A stretch of 64,000 nt of DNA from Caprella mutica (lineage: Eukaryota; Arthropoda; Malacostraca; Amphipoda; Caprellidae), in contig CANNZV010002529.1 in the NCBI GenBank assembly GCA_947561585.1, positions 1-64,000 of the forward strand, in the 5' to 3' direction. A program made the position numbers and the translations under genes. Below the pieces are notes generated by a model. The model was not told the DNA's origin and did no database searches. It saw only the letters and a list, made by a program, of their open reading frames with translations. This document shows, piece by piece, positions 19,590 through 32,556 of the stretch (its first letter is position 1; each line of letters begins with the position of its first letter).

Positions 19590-21662
19590 CCTTCAGTTAT
19601 TTTCTTTTTCAGTTTTTGCTATACGCCAACTCATGTACAATCACGGAAAAGTGTATCCGTCAGCTGTTGTAGTATGCTATTTTAGCATTTTTGACCTTTC
19701 TTATTTTTTGCATATGGCATTTTAGAGAGTATTCCTCCGCGTTCAAAAATCCCCCAAGAAGGAGGAGCCTATTGTTGGGGTAAAATGCTGGGTTAATTGG
19801 GTGAAATGGGGGATTAGATATGTGTATCTAGAGGAGGGACGGGGGTGGGGGGTGATTTATACTGATTTCTGACAAGTGATTAGATATTATTTTTGTATTA
19901 TTTAAATTAAAGTATAAACATATAGTTTTATTTGTAACATCCATGTAATGTTCATTTTGTAATGAATACATGTAATTTTTATAATTTGAAATAAATAATT
20001 ATAATTTTGAAATTTTCCATTCAATTAACCTTGGTATATAATATTTCGTACGATTTACTCTTGTATGTTTTTTATGCAATTTACTTTCGACCAATTGTCG
20101 TTCTAATATTGAAACTAATAACTATTCGAATTTGAGGTAAAAGTAGATTTCTAGCTTTAGCTTTATCAAATCTCATTAATTCCAAAAATATTATTTATGA
20201 CAACCATTCACACAAGAACATTAAACTAATCCTCTTCAGATATGATTTTAAATAACTTCGCTTCTTTTACACCTTTAAATTATTTGTTCGCGTATAGGCT
20301 CTATTATTAAAACTATAATACACGTTTTCAACTTTGTAGTAAATGTCTATAGTTTTACTTTTAGTTTTGTCAAATCTTATTCCACGAATATTTTATATTA
20401 TAATCATTCACACAAGAGCATTTAATCGTCTAAAGATATGATTTTTAATAGCTTCGCATTTTTTTTACATTTAAATATTTTGCTGGAATTTAAATAATTT
20501 AACCAGTCTTGGTTATAATCCGGAGATTTTCTGCATTCAGAATTTCAATAAATTAATAGTGATGACTAATTTCGTCGATAAGACAAGTTTCTCTTCTTTT
20601 TCGAAGTCCTTTGTGTGTATAATCTTTTTTAATTCATTCAATATATTGGCCAAATGAGGAAGTTATTAAAATTTGTGTTTTTAAAATGATTATAATTTAT
20701 CTTACGTCTCAATTTAATGACAACAATCATCAAGTTGCTGACAAGCGTTTTTCTCTATTTTCATCAACTTATAAATAAGTAATTACCTATACGGCTATAC
20801 CGATACTTTCTATCTTTTATTGAAGTTATTCTTTTAGGCTAAAGAATAAAATAAAGCTGTGACTAAGTTGTAACTTAATCTATTTAGTTTAGATTTTAAA
20901 TGCAGTAATTTGATGAATTTTTTATCAAGTGAACTGATTCTTTTCAGTTTAAAATTTTTATATATTAAATGCATGCACAACCAATTAACAAGCAGTGATA
21001 TCGTGAATTAAAAATAACTGAAGTGATCATTACTTTTATTAATAAATGTCACATCGCCAACGTTGACAATAAAATAAGTTACAAAGTTCTATGAGATGAA
21101 CAAAGGAAAGTTTCTGAAGAGAACTAACTGTAGCTACCTTCTGCAGTTTTGGTGCTTAAACTTGAAGTTCTATCTCTATAATAAAATATTAGTTTTTTAC
21201 TAAGATAAATAAAGGATCAATAATAGAAAATAGATAATTATTTTATATTTATTAAAAATAGTGTTTTACAAAAGTTAAAGATAACAATTAAATTATGGAA
21301 TTTTTTTAAAAGCTACTACACGACTAAATACACTTGCAGGTTATTTCTAAAGTAAAAACTACCCGATACAATGCTTACTAAAATAAAGGATTTCTGATTA
21401 GTACTAGTTTACATGAAGTATCAATCTTAGAACAATTTTTAAAAGCTTAGGGTTGAATGATTAACATGAACTTACAATATACAATTAATTCTATATTTAC
21501 CTAAGATTAAAGTTTTTCAAACGCATAGCAATAAATAAAATACACAAATTAGTTCGGTATTTTATGCACTTCCTTTTCACGGAGAAATGTCGTTGAAAAT
21601 CTAAAAGTAATAAGCATGAATAAATGGATATCACAGGGAATGAGACCAGACTTCCTGGGAAA
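19590..21662. other. AT-rich DNA without genes
   Basis: About 2.1 kb. GTACAATCACGGAAAAGTGT at about 19635 recurs, nearly identical and inverted, at about 26942-26970, so a dispersed repeat fragment lies here. A GGGG-rich stretch is at 19836-19852. The rest is AT-rich with no ORF of note. Confidence 0.5.
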
Positions 21663-21797
21663 GATGAGAACTCCACTGATAGTGATTAGTACTGTCCTGA
21701 TGAGAACTACACTGATAGTGATTAGTACTGTCCTGATGAGAACTACACTGATAGTGATTAGTACTGTCCTGATGAGAACTTCACTGATGAGAACTGC
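21663..21797. repeat. 36-bp tandem repeat
   Basis: About 3.5 copies of a 36-bp unit containing GATGAGAACTACACTGATAG and TGATTAGTACTGTCCT. The ORF of 84 codons over it is a by-product of the period. Confidence 0.9.
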
Positions 21798-21951
21798 AGT
21801 GGTGCGAAGTTATTTGAATCTGAAAATAATTGCAAACAAATTGATTAAATACTCTCTGATATTGACTTAGAATTACGCTACAAACAATTATTAACAAGAT
21901 AAAACAAATTGAATAGATTTTATTTTAATCTCATACTATAATATTTTTTTT

Positions 21952-22306
21952 ATTTTAGTAGGGGTTTAACGTCCTGCTTCAGTCATATCGTGACTATATC
22001 GCTGACGTAAAAGGAAATTAAATACAAGGGACTAGAAGGAGCAGTCAGAAAGGAAAGTGGCTCCATGAACAAAGGCACTTACCACCCTTGGTGACAATGC
22101 TCATGGATGCAGAAAAGCTACTCCGTGAATGCAGTCACTTACCAAGGAATGAGACGAAACGGGACGCAAGCACCGGTGGCTGCACTCACGGATGGAAAAG
22201 GAAAATGAAGAGGTGATAGTAAATGAAGCCTACGAGCCTACCTAACACAAAATCTAAGACCTCGTAGTTGAAGAGCATAACCTTAGCGCTATCCTCCAAA
22301 ATCCTG
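21952..22306 (+). mobile_element. SINE-like repeat, copy 2
   Basis: Begins ATTTTAGTAGGGGTTTAACG and runs through CTCATGGATGCAGAAAAGCT and CCGGTGGCTGCACTCACGG to CTTAGCGCTATCCTCCAAAA. It is highly similar to copy 1 but truncated at the 3-prime end. Confidence 0.8.
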
Positions 22307-23582
22307 AACAATGTGTATTCGAAGCACATTTGGTTATGTTAAAAGTATCCACATTCGAGTGGCAAGGAAGAAACAAGATTTGATAGGAAACAAGATTAAT
22401 GGAAAGTAGAACACAGATAGCTTAAAATCCTTACTGTGATCAGAGTGTGTTTCGAATTTTAAAAATCAAACTTACAAAATATTTCACCAAAGGACTAAAA
22501 AGAGTGACACCTCGATCTAATATTTTTAATTTTTTCTCTATGTTGATGAATTAAGAGGTTATACCGCGAACGATGGAAAGAAAAGGATAATTTTTAAAAT
22601 GAGTGAAAAAAAGACAACAAAGCTATTTTTGGAAATTGCAAGATAAGGTTGAATAGATGTTTAGCATTAGAAATGTGGTTTTATAGAAACACTACATTTA
22701 TCTTCCATTACTCGAGACTAACTGTTAGATAAAGTCTAATAATTCCAATCCGTAGAATACTTACTACAATTAATGCTACAAAGGACTATATTACAAACTA
22801 ATTGGAAAAAAGTCGAATTAATTTAAACGAATCTAAAGAACTCTACAAAAGAGATAATTGAATTTTACTAATTTCTTGTAATTAAATATTGGTCATTTTT
22901 TAAAATAAGATTGTAGCCCTATGGAAACATAAATTGTACTGAAAAAGGATAATACATATTTGCTTCAAAAATGGAAGGAAGAATTTGATTTTATTCGATT
23001 TGTTTCTTAAACGTTTTTGTCAAAGGAGATGCAAAGAACGAAACTGTAAAATAAAAAAAATGAAAGACAATAAGTTGAAAATACTGAACAATGTCACTAA
23101 ACTACTTAATTTTTATTTAAATGTTCAAATATGAATGTCACAAGCTAGACTAATGAAATATTGTAGAAACTCTCATTTTAGCGGCAAGTTACATGTCAGT
23201 AAATTTTAAGAGTTTAAACGTTTTTTTAGTTTAATGATTTAATGAGTCAAGAATTCCAAACTAGGCTATAAACAAAAAGCTACAGTTAAAAAAAATAGTT
23301 GATACAACTATAATGAACTCAATAGATGTTAAGAAAATTGTATACAAGTAACTATATAAAGAGTTTAATTAATTATTACCAGTACTCTGAATATTTGCAA
23401 ATTTTAATACTAGCAAAATAAATAACCGTTTATCACCATGGAGTGGATATGAACAGTCAGTATTTAAGAATTCAGTATTTCAGAAACTACAGAAACCATA
23501 AGTTGTGTATATACAATTATCAATTGTAAAGTAATTGAACGAAATAATTTACAATTGCCAATCAATTTAATTGGAAGATTTT
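22307..23582. other. AT-rich DNA without genes
   Basis: About 1.3 kb with no ORF above the noise and no tandem or inverted repeat recognised. Confidence 0.55.
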
Positions 23583-23945
23583 AGGCCATATCGCTGATAT
23601 TGAAAAGAAATTGAATATATATGGGGCTTGAAGTAACAGTTAGAAAGGAAAGAGACTCCGTGAGAGAATAAACTACCACCTGTCGGAGACAACGCTCATG
23701 GATGCAAAAAAAAAATCCTTAGCAAGGAATGTGACGAAAAGAGTCACCAGCACCGGTGGCAGCACTCACAGATGAAAAAGGAAAATAAGAGGTGATAATA
23801 TATGAAGCCTACCGGACACAAAAAAAAACCATAGCGTTATCTTCAGAAACTACAAGTAGCCACATAAATGATAAGCCTGAAGCTGTTGTGCCCTTCTCTT
23901 ATATTCACCTGAACAGATTGAGGATACAGCCACTGGGGGCTTTGC
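23583..23945 (+). mobile_element. SINE-like repeat, copy 3
   Basis: Starts inside the family at TAGGCCATATCGCTGA and continues through GCTCATGGATGCAAAAA and CACCAGCACCGGTGGCAGC to the 3-prime end CAGCCACTGGGGGC. More diverged than copies 1 and 2. The 74-codon ORF over its end is not supported as a gene. Confidence 0.7.
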
Positions 23946-24756
23946 AATTAGCCTACTATATTATATCTTTAAACAATTTTCATATATTTTTTAAATTATA
24001 TATTTATGAAACATAACTGATACGAATAACTTTGCTAATAATATCAGTTATCACTGAACTAATAGAAATTTGTCCTTACCAATTAAGAAAAGGGAGATTT
24101 GCACTGCTGTCGTTTGTTTCTTCCGCTTTCTTGTGAGGAGAAGTGATCTGGTCATAGGTAGTGGTCTTCAGAGTTTCACCTAGCAAATGCTCGCTCTACC
24201 CATTGAACTGGAAACAAATTTTAATAACACAAATTAGTATACAAGTTATTGTTATTGAATAGGTTTGATGCGAATATAATGGTTTCGAGATTTCGTTGAT
24301 CGGAAAATAAATAGAAAAGACCTTAATATAGATCTATCAGTCAGATTAGAAAGAGACGCCGTGAATGGAATGAAAGAGACTCTTTAATGGAATGTTACGG
24401 AATGAGAATCTAGTAATCGCGGAAGTAAGAGGAAAATGAACAAACAGGGTGCAAAAACATATTGCAAATTATATTAATAAACAATCTAAGACTACATTGT
24501 TATCCCTATCTAGTGCTATTCTACAAAACAGTGAATTTCAACGAAACAAAAAGGAAAAAAACTTGGTCATCATCCAATTTGCAACTGTTCGTATCGAAAA
24601 ATTCTCTGCCTCTTTCTTCAATTCATGACTGTTACACAGTGTCATTCGTTGAAAACTCTCATAAATGCAACATGAATATCTTACATATTTACTATTATGA
24701 ATTTAAGATTTTTTTTTTAGTATAAAGTTATTAATACATAATCACTGTTAATTTAA
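23946..24756. other. Mixed sequence with a degenerate SINE-like fragment
   Basis: At about 24338-24440, CAGTCAGATTAGAAAGAGAC and GGAATGTTACGGAATGAG resemble the middle of the SINE-like family. The 87-codon ORF at 24462-24725 has no recognisable domain. Confidence 0.4.
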
Positions 24757-25196
24757 GTAGGGGTTTAACGTTTTCTTTCGAACCAAAGGCCATATCGCTG
24801 ACAATGAAATTAAATACAAGGGACTGGAAGAAGCAGTCAGAAAAAAAAGTGGCTTCAAGAACAAAGTCACCTACCACAGTCGGTGACAATGCTCATGGAT
24901 ACAGAAGAGCTACTCCGAGGATGCATTCACTTTAAAGAATAAAAAGGACCCAATTTAAGGTCCGGAGGCTGCACTCATGTATGGAAGATTAAAATGAAAA
25001 GGGGATAGTAAATTAAGCCTACAAGCCTAACAAACCCAAAAGTCTAAGACCTTGTAGTTTGAAAGCATAAACCTAGTGCTACCCTGTAAAACTGTAAGTG
25101 GGGTAAAAAGATGAACATAATAAGAATGAAAAAAGACAATTAATAATCCAAATTACAACAGTTCGAGGCCAAAGTCCACCACAAACAGCTTCATGA
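24757..25196 (+). mobile_element. SINE-like repeat, copy 4
   Basis: AAGTAGGGGTTTAACGTTTT at the start, then GGCCATATCGCTGACA, AATGCTCATGGATACAGAAG and CCACAAACAGCTTCATGA at the right edge. A hAT-like MITE abuts its 3-prime end. Confidence 0.75.
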
Positions 25197-25430
25197 TAGG
25201 GTCACGCAGGTAAATTGCGGCCCACTCACTAACTGCGGCCTCTAACAACTGAAACATCATAGCTTCAAAACACACGTCAAAACTTAAATTAATAAGTTAT
25301 AGCATTCACTGTGCTTCTTTTGATAGCTATGCAACATTTTAATGTAATTTCGATTCAAAATGTTTTAGAGACTCTCTTGAGAGGGCTGCAATTAAAAATT
25401 AAAGGGCCGCAATTTACCTGCGTGACTCTA
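25197..25430. mobile_element. hAT-like MITE, second family
   Basis: The ends TAGGGTCACGCAGGTAAATT and AATTTACCTGCGTGACTCTA are near-perfect inverted repeats, with TGCGGCC/GGGCCGC just inside. The interior contains GAGACTCTCTTGAGAGGG. The flanks CTTCATGA and GAGCTCATG are only loosely alike, so an 8-bp duplication is not proven. A diverged copy lies at 34422-34663. The small ORF at 25311-25541 is not coding. Confidence 0.75.
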
Positions 25431-27142
25431 GAGCTCATGCAGGCTTATAAATACTTAGCTACCCAGAAAGAAAGAAATTTCTTAAAAGAGTCACCTGCAC
25501 AAAATAAAAAGCGAGAATTTGGTAGTAGAGTTACAAGCTAAAAATTACGGGAAAAATAAATTAGGTGAATATACGTAATTACATTTACCGTTTAACACTA
25601 ACCTTGAGCATCAAGCTGTTTAGAAAATTATTCGTAGGTTTTCCCTTTTTTTATAGTGCATAAATATTGTTATATCTATAGGTATTGTGAGACTAAACCT
25701 GAAAAAGATTTAAATTTAAAGGTATTTATAAATACAGAAAGAACAGTTTAAACAAAAAGTATATACTGCAGTCTACATTATAGAAGTATTGACGTAAACC
25801 GGCGGCTATTTACGAATGGAAGAATCATATGCATAATAAAACAATTAATAAAGTATATACCTACCTAAACTCTAGGAGTCTAGAGGCTAAAATAAAAAAT
25901 AAAATGTGGTTAAAAGCTACAGCTCAGGTGTTTTTTCTTTTCTTTCTATTCCATGTCTACAGATCGTATTCAAAGGTATTTAGGCACAATAATATAAAGT
26001 AGATTTCCGCATTTTTTTTAAATTAAATAGTTTAATACTGTGCGGGTACTGCTTAATGACTCTAGTACAAAGTAATGTAAAGAAGTGCATAAAATCTAAT
26101 TTAGCTATTTCGTAAACCGTTCCAAATCTCGACATTTTGCAGGTTTGGATACCTATAAAAAATGGTTCCACTAGCTATAGAAAAATGTTCTAAAACAAAT
26201 TCTGAAGTTCGGTATTATTTCAAAGTTCAGAAGTAAAGATACAAAAGTTTTGAAAGAACACATTTTGGTAATGAATTTCAAATTCCATCAGCAATTTCAA
26301 GAAAATCTGTGAAATATTGATATATTTATAATTCGAAATGATCTCCAGAACAGAAACACTTGATATAGAGCTGGACTTCGTCTCAGCTATCAGCAAAAAG
26401 CAAAAACTCAACCGGTAAAAATATTTAGAGTTGATATCCAAGAAGAAAAAAACTAGCTCAGAAATCTGATCAGTCTTTCGAATGTCTCAATTTCAAGGAT
26501 TAAGCTGCCTAAAAATGGTAGATTTAACAATTTTTCACCGAGTTGAAAAATACAGCTTAAAATTTTGAATCTAGAACTTAGAAAATAGAAGAAGCGAAAA
26601 AAAATTCATTTACAAATGTATAAGTAAAAGATATAGTTCCATATGAGCATGACAATAAAAAATAGAGTCCTCAGCTAGAAAGACTGAAGAATAACTTATC
26701 CAGGCTAAGTGAAATTAGTATCTAAAGAAAGATTAATTTTCGATCTGCCTAAAACACAAGTTTTTAAATAGAGAGAGAGAAATTTGATGACCTTTCACCA
26801 TGATGGCTGAAGACGAAATGTCCCGCACTGCATTAAAAAGAATCGAAATTTCTTACATGCGGGGGTAAAATGAGAATTTGGGGTAGCGTATGATAATCCG
26901 TGGTACAGTGGGAACTAGATTATTCATGCGCGCCTCAGCAATTGGACGGATACACTTTTCCGCGATTGTACGTATAATAAATACAATGCATGTTGTTTCG
27001 TCATGGGTGATAATTATTACTAAAACAAATAATTTCTTTGCCATTTAGCGATTAAAATGCTGGTACAGTTACCAACCAAAACAATTTTTTAAAAACAGTT
27101 TTATTTAAGGTTTCACTTGATGTAAATGAAATCCAGTATTAG
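25431..27142. other. AT-rich DNA without genes
   Basis: About 1.7 kb. Short ORFs (25980-26171, 26220-26441, 26853-27044, all minus) lack recognisable domains. The inverted partner of the 19.6-kb dispersed fragment is at 26942-26970. A GAGAGAGAGA run lies at 26768. Confidence 0.5.
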
Positions 27143-27190
27143 GGTGTGGCATTCTCCGTGGTGGAACTTTCCAGCGGGGAATTTTCCGCT
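27143..27190 (-). repeat. Short 15-bp repeat stretch
   Basis: About three minus-strand monomers of the GGAAAATTCCNCTG unit (seen here as CAGCGGGGAATTTTCCGCTG). The same unit forms the arrays at 36.97-37.14 and 51.03-51.24 kb. Confidence 0.65.
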
Positions 27191-28415
27191 GGGAAATTGA
27201 CCTATAACAATATAATAATTATATCGAGAAAAATAATGTTTCAGAATTATATTATGAAGCATCAATTGTATTTTAAACTAGTGAGTTACCAAAAATGACG
27301 GTCTTTGAAACAATTATTTTTTAAATCATCCAGATTTTTTAGTTAACCAAATTTATTAGTTTTCTGTTATCCGCATATCAGTTATCAATACTTCTATAGT
27401 TTATTACCCTTTAAAAATTATAGACTATATTTTCCAAATTAATAGGAATTTTTAAGCACAATTTTCTTCATTTCTTCAAATTAAATTTTTCTTATTTTTA
27501 TTAAATTTTTTTTCAATCCTGGGATTCTTGAAATCCCGGATTATTCGTAATTTCATATTTTTTGTTTTCTCAGATCTTGGTAATAAAATCAATTATTTTC
27601 TGTATACCGGATTTTTTAAACTCCATTTTTTTATTACTAACCTGATATTTTGTATCTGACTTTTTCTATCCCAGTTTTTTAAACCCTATTTTTTGTTATC
27701 TTTATTTTTTGGTAGCTACTTTGAATTTTTTCTGTTATCCGGATTTTTCGTTTATCAATTTTTCAATTGATTTTTAATTCAATGGAATTAAATTGTATAT
27801 TAAATGTTAAAACGTGACATTTTTCTCGCAACCAACCAACAGAAAAACGGACCAACTGAAAAATAGACACTGTGTATTATTATGTAGCCTAATGAATTTT
27901 TGTTTCTAATTTACATACCTAATAAAAACCGTAAAAAAAATTAATTAAACTTAAAAAAAATTATGTATATACATAAGAAATAAAATGAAAACATTTGAAT
28001 ATTAAATAAATTCACAAATGTAACTTAGAAAATACACAATATGTTATCCTACAGTAATTGATATATAATTATTATCTACTCAGTTTCCATAGTAATGCGT
28101 AATTAAAACTTCTAATGACGTAACTTTTCCAAATTAGTTCTCGGTTCTATTCTAATTAGTTATAATGAAATTCTTATGATATATAATATAAATCTAAATG
28201 TATATACAATTAAACATCGGGCACAATACTTCTACATTATTTAAATACTTACCAATCAATGTAAATTAAATCAAACAATAATTAATTGATATTTCGATAG
28301 TAAATGTTATATAAAATATCTTTACAAAATATACAAATTTAATTTACCTAAATTATTATTAATTATGGCTACCACACTGATGAAATAGACTTACAAAATA
28401 ACTAAGACTCCATAA
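27191..28415. other. AT-rich DNA without genes
   Basis: About 1.2 kb. Between 27330 and 27790 a diverged, T-rich motif (GTTATCCGGATTTTT-like) recurs irregularly, perhaps an eroded tandem repeat. No ORFs of note. Confidence 0.45.
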
Positions 28416-28636
28416 AGGGCCGTACACACGTACGTTTTTTAAGTCTTTCCACCAGACTTTATGCTAAGCTCCTCCTACTTTTTTAGTTGGTATCCATGAT
28501 ACCTTCAGTATCATGGATGCCAGCTGAAATAAATAATAACTATATTTTTTTTTATATATTCTCGTGGAAAAAGTAGGAGGAGCTTAGCAAAAAGTCAGGT
28601 AGAAAGACTTAAAAAACCCTACGTGTGTACGGCCCT
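28416..28636. mobile_element. Long-hairpin MITE with 3-bp TAA duplication, copy 2
   Basis: The termini AGGGCCGTACACACGTACG and GTGTGTACGGCCCT are inverted, and the arms share GCTAAGCTCCTCCTACTTTT. Direct TAA at 28413-28415 and 28637-28639 gives a 3-bp TWA duplication, suggesting PIF/Harbinger. 221 bp, no coding capacity. Confidence 0.85.
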
Positions 28637-28652
28637 TAAGAGTGAATCTATT

Positions 28653-29264
28653 ATTACCTTCGAAGAATGCGTGAAGGTTATATTTTACCTGTCGTTTTTT
28701 ATTTATTTATTTATCATCTTGTTATTCGCTTAACTGAAAAAGTGTTCAACCAGATTTTCTGAAACTTAGTGAAATGATTGGCCCATACCCAGTGACCTGC
28801 TGGTAGAATTTTGGGAGCGACCGGGTCAAAGGTCAAGGTCATGGTCATTTATAACTCAAAAAGTTTTGAACCATATTGCATGAAACTTGGTGGGACGATT
28901 GGTCAATACACAGAAACTATTTTATCAGATTTTGGGAGCGATTGGGTCAAAGGTCAAAGATCAAGATCAAAGCCATTTGTAACTCAATAACTCAAAAAGT
29001 ATTGTACGAAATTGTCTGAAATTTGATGGTACAATAATTGGTCAATGTCCAGAAACCATCTGGTAGAATTTTGGGAGCGATCCTGTCAAAGGTCATGGTC
29101 AAGGTCATTTATAACTCAATAACTCAAAAAGTATTGAACCACATTGCGTGAAATTTGTTGGGACGATTGGTTATTATCCAGTTAGCACTTTTATTAAATT
29201 TTTGGAGAGAACGGGTCACAGCTGCGGCGAAGGTATGCGCACTACCGAGTGCACATAATCTAGT
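28653..29264 (-). repeat. GACC-rich dispersed repeat, copy 2
   Basis: Inverted relative to copy 1: starts TATTACCTTCGAAGAATGC, includes GGTCAAAGGTCAAGGTCAT modules, and ends GAAGGTATGCGCACTACCG, then GTGCACATAATCTAGT. It lies 16 bp from the hairpin MITE. Confidence 0.8.
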
Positions 29265-29996
29265 ACTGCATATATTCTGATTATAATAAAGATAAAATTG
29301 TTGTACATAAAATGCATCGGTGTTTGGGTGTACAGTCGTGCTCTAGACAGCCATCCAAAAAACAACAAATGTTGCATAAAAACTGTTAGAGTCCAGTAGT
29401 ACAGTAGAATGTAGAGAGCATTGATTGTTGAATTCTCTACTAGAAATAAGAGCATGTTTGAGGTAGTAGTGTAGCAGATCGGAGTAATCACTTCGGCAGT
29501 CAGAGCGCAGCGTGAGAGTCAAACTGACCGCTTTGGGGGCTAATTCCACTGCGGCCTAACTGCTCTGAACTACTCTGGGCACCTAAGTGCGCTGCCTAAA
29601 TGCGGATGCGCGGCCGAGTGGAGTCCATTTAATATTACATTAAAAAGACCTCGTAGCAGATATTGACTGCCTGAATATTGACATTTAATATAGATATACA
29701 CATTGTATGCATATAGCTATGTTATGAATGTGACATTATTCAGTAGAAGACTTCCATTCATTAATTGTCACGAAGGTATACAATGAATAGGAATACAATT
29801 GAATTAACATTTAATTCAATAACACGTTAGCTTCAACCTACTTCGACTGGAATTAGCTATTATTTTTTAAAATAGAATGTAACACATCTTATGATGATGA
29901 TCTAAATAATGATGAAACTTCAAACTCCTGAAAAGCGACATACTCATCTAACTCGAAACAGAAACAAGTTTTCAATACCTCCTAATAAAAAAGAAA
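29265..29996. other. No gene seen
   Basis: About 730 bp, moderately GC-rich near 29480-29620 (GCGGCC, GATGCGCGGCCGAG). Two overlapping minus-strand ORFs (29216-29491, 29343-29549) show no recognisable domain. Confidence 0.45.
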
Positions 29997-30131
29997 TCAC
30001 AATCTCATATACATTATCAGTGTGTTGATGCGTGGAACAGCCTTACAGATGATTTGAAAAGCTCCAACACGCTACCTAGATTTAGGCGATCTTATAAGAA
30101 TGCATTACTCTGCTCCCTATTTAATGAATAA
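29997..30131 (+). pseudogene. LINE reverse-transcriptase C-terminal remnant
   Basis: 44 codons plus stop (TAA 30129-30131) encode YQCVDAWNSLTDDLKSSNTL, then PRFRRSYKNALL. The pattern WNSL, then a leucine-spaced stretch, then FKR-like basic K-x3-LL near a stop is the usual extreme C-terminus of CR1/Jockey-type LINE ORF2 proteins (family knowledge). Nothing upstream keeps an RT core, so this is a 5-prime truncated or eroded remnant. The AT-rich sequence to about 30430 may be its 3-prime UTR. Confidence 0.55.
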
Positions 30132-31288
30132 ACGTGTCAGTAGACGATTGAGATAAAATGAATTTAATCTGTGATTTATAAAAAAAAGATAGTATATTTA
30201 TCACTTGAAACGTTTTAAATCTGATACCTCCTTACCATAATCACACTAAATGCAAGCAGCTGTCGTAGTATCCTTATTAGATTCTATTTTCATTATATCG
30301 TCATTGTGGCATTTCATTATTTGTCTGTGATGTAGATTCTATTATGCGGTATGACATTGCTGTAGAATGTCTCATTGTATGCTTGTTAGATTCTAATGTA
30401 AAATGATTAATTACATACATGTGCAAAGTTCCTATCTATTTTTTTAAAGCCCTAAAAGATAACGCTTTCTCGGTTCATTAATTCGACTTTAAAAATAACA
30501 TATGTAAAGGCGAGTGCGTGCCAGTTCACTCGGTCTATTGTAAGGGCGAATTTATGTTGAATAAATATATAAAATAAAATAACTGAAATAAAAAGGTAGC
30601 AATCGTACTGCATTGGCGCATAAAAGCTACCTCGTGAAAGTAGTCGCATATGAAAAGATGTAAATAATTTATGAGATGGAACAGATTACTGTAAATGAAG
30701 TCGTGGATATATGTGACAAATTCGATATAGGTTGAGTTATGAACTATCTCACAGTTACACATTTTCGATCATAGGAAAAATAACAATTTTACTTGCTATA
30801 TTAATGGGTTACATGTAATTAATGGTAATTAAATAGTGGTTACATAAAGTTAATAAAATAACGTAATTAAAATGTGAAAATATATATTTTTCTCACGACA
30901 AAAGTGTGAATTATTTCATATTTAAAAACTTACCCAATACCAAGCAGACCCATGCAAACTACATATATTTTTGTTTGTATTTTTTTTCTGAACCATCTTA
31001 TTGGTCACTGTAGCACTTTGTATATAATAACTCTTAAAAAAATACATTAAATATTCCGTCATGTTACACAGTTAGCGTGGGAACATGACTGAAATTTCCG
31101 TCATCTTTCCATGCTTTTATAATGTACATTACTTAAGAGAAGCCCACGATCAAACATACACATAATAGCTTGGACCACAAACGTGTAAAAATGGGATATA
31201 TTTACATGGCTACTGCAGATGTCGTCAAGAGCGAAAGGGTTGAACCATATTGCCATAGCACTACTAGATCGGGAAAAATTGAGTATAT
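30132..31288. other. AT-rich DNA without genes
   Basis: About 1.16 kb. The left part may be LINE 3-prime UTR. Minus-strand ORFs at 30452-30649 and 30535-30762 have no recognisable domain. Confidence 0.45.
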
Positions 31289-31770
31289 ACAGAGAAAAAA
31301 TTGCAAGTCAACCTGACTCATCGCTTGAGTCAAGGCTGACAAAACTCAAATTTGAGTCTTTTTCTTGATTGACTCTACTTGAGTCAAACTGACTATCAAT
31401 TTGGAGTCAATATAACTCTTGTTTTTGAGTAAGATATTAGGATGAGTCAAATTGACTCGCATTTTTGAGTTGGTTTTGGGACAAACTGAAAACTAAAATT
31501 GTGAGTCAAGTTGACTCGCATTTTTTTGACTCCCTCTGTCACAGTTGTTTCAACATACTTTCAAATTCTCAAAAAGATAGCTTTTAACTCCCACAGTTAG
31601 TTGATTCAATCTATAAAATGAATTGAATTAACTAATGTTTGATGACACACCATGTCACAGTTGTTTTAACACACATGAAAACATGAATAAAGTCCAACCA
31701 ACTCACGTAATAAATTGATTCAAAGCATAAATTGTTGACCCATTAGATATGAGTTAACTTTTTTCTCTGT
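31289..31770. mobile_element. TIR element with ACAGAGAAAA ends, copy 1
   Basis: Begins ACAGAGAAAAAATTGCAAG and ends AACTTTTTTCTCTGT, inverted repeats of about 11 bp. The left interior repeats TTGAGTCAAxxTGACTC motifs. The right 200 bp (from TCAATCTATAAAATGAATTG to GACCCATTAGATATGAG) are closely similar to the right end of the large insertion at 32267-35897, so both belong to one family with different left halves. No ORF. No target duplication identified. Confidence 0.65.
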
Positions 31771-32556
31771 CTTGAACCAAAGAAATTTCTCATGCCCGAT
31801 TAATCAAACAATTACTATTATAAATATGCTACCGTTCTATAGGCTTTGGCATTCTTTTCTTAATCATATAGCCATTACAATCCGCAGCATCTTTCTACAC
31901 CACATCTAGTTTGAAGGACCGGTCAGCTTTGCTTTGAATAATGAGACATTTAAGCAACAGAACCTGAAATTAGACGATAATTCTCTTTAGTAATAGTACA
32001 CAAACTATAAATAGGGAACATAGCTTTGTTCCCATTATTCCGCCGCTTTTACTCGTTCCCTCCCAAAATCTAATAAAATGGTTCCTGGAAAATGGTCTAA
32101 TCGTCCCTCCAAGTTTCATGCAAAATGGTATTTATACTTTTCAAGTTATTGAGTTAAGAATGACCTTGACCTTAACCTTTGACCTGATCGCTCCCAAAAT
32201 TCTACCAGGTGGTTCATGGACATTGACCAATCGTCCCACCAAGTTTCAGATAATTTGGTTGAATACACACAGAGAAAGGATTAGTTGAATCAAATCATAT
32301 TTGATTTGTTTTGACTAAATTTTATGGTTTATCTGTGCGCCTACCTACGTGGTGAGTTGCAGGTACTATTTAATATGAGTTAAATTGACGTTGGTTAAAA
32401 TAACACATATGTGAGTTGATTATTTTTAATTCCCGATGGTCACAACAACTACCTGTGATAGTCAAAACTTCTCGTGATGGTTGAACCAATTATATGTAAT
32501 GGTTAAAACAACTGCAGAACAAGGTTACATCAACTACTTGTGTATGTTTCTCCAAT

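Noticed and set aside
26853..27044. 63-codon minus-strand ORF over the dispersed GTACAATCRCGG fragment
   Set aside because: The shared stretch with 19.6 kb is about 27 bp and is not open in the same frame there. No evidence for a gene.
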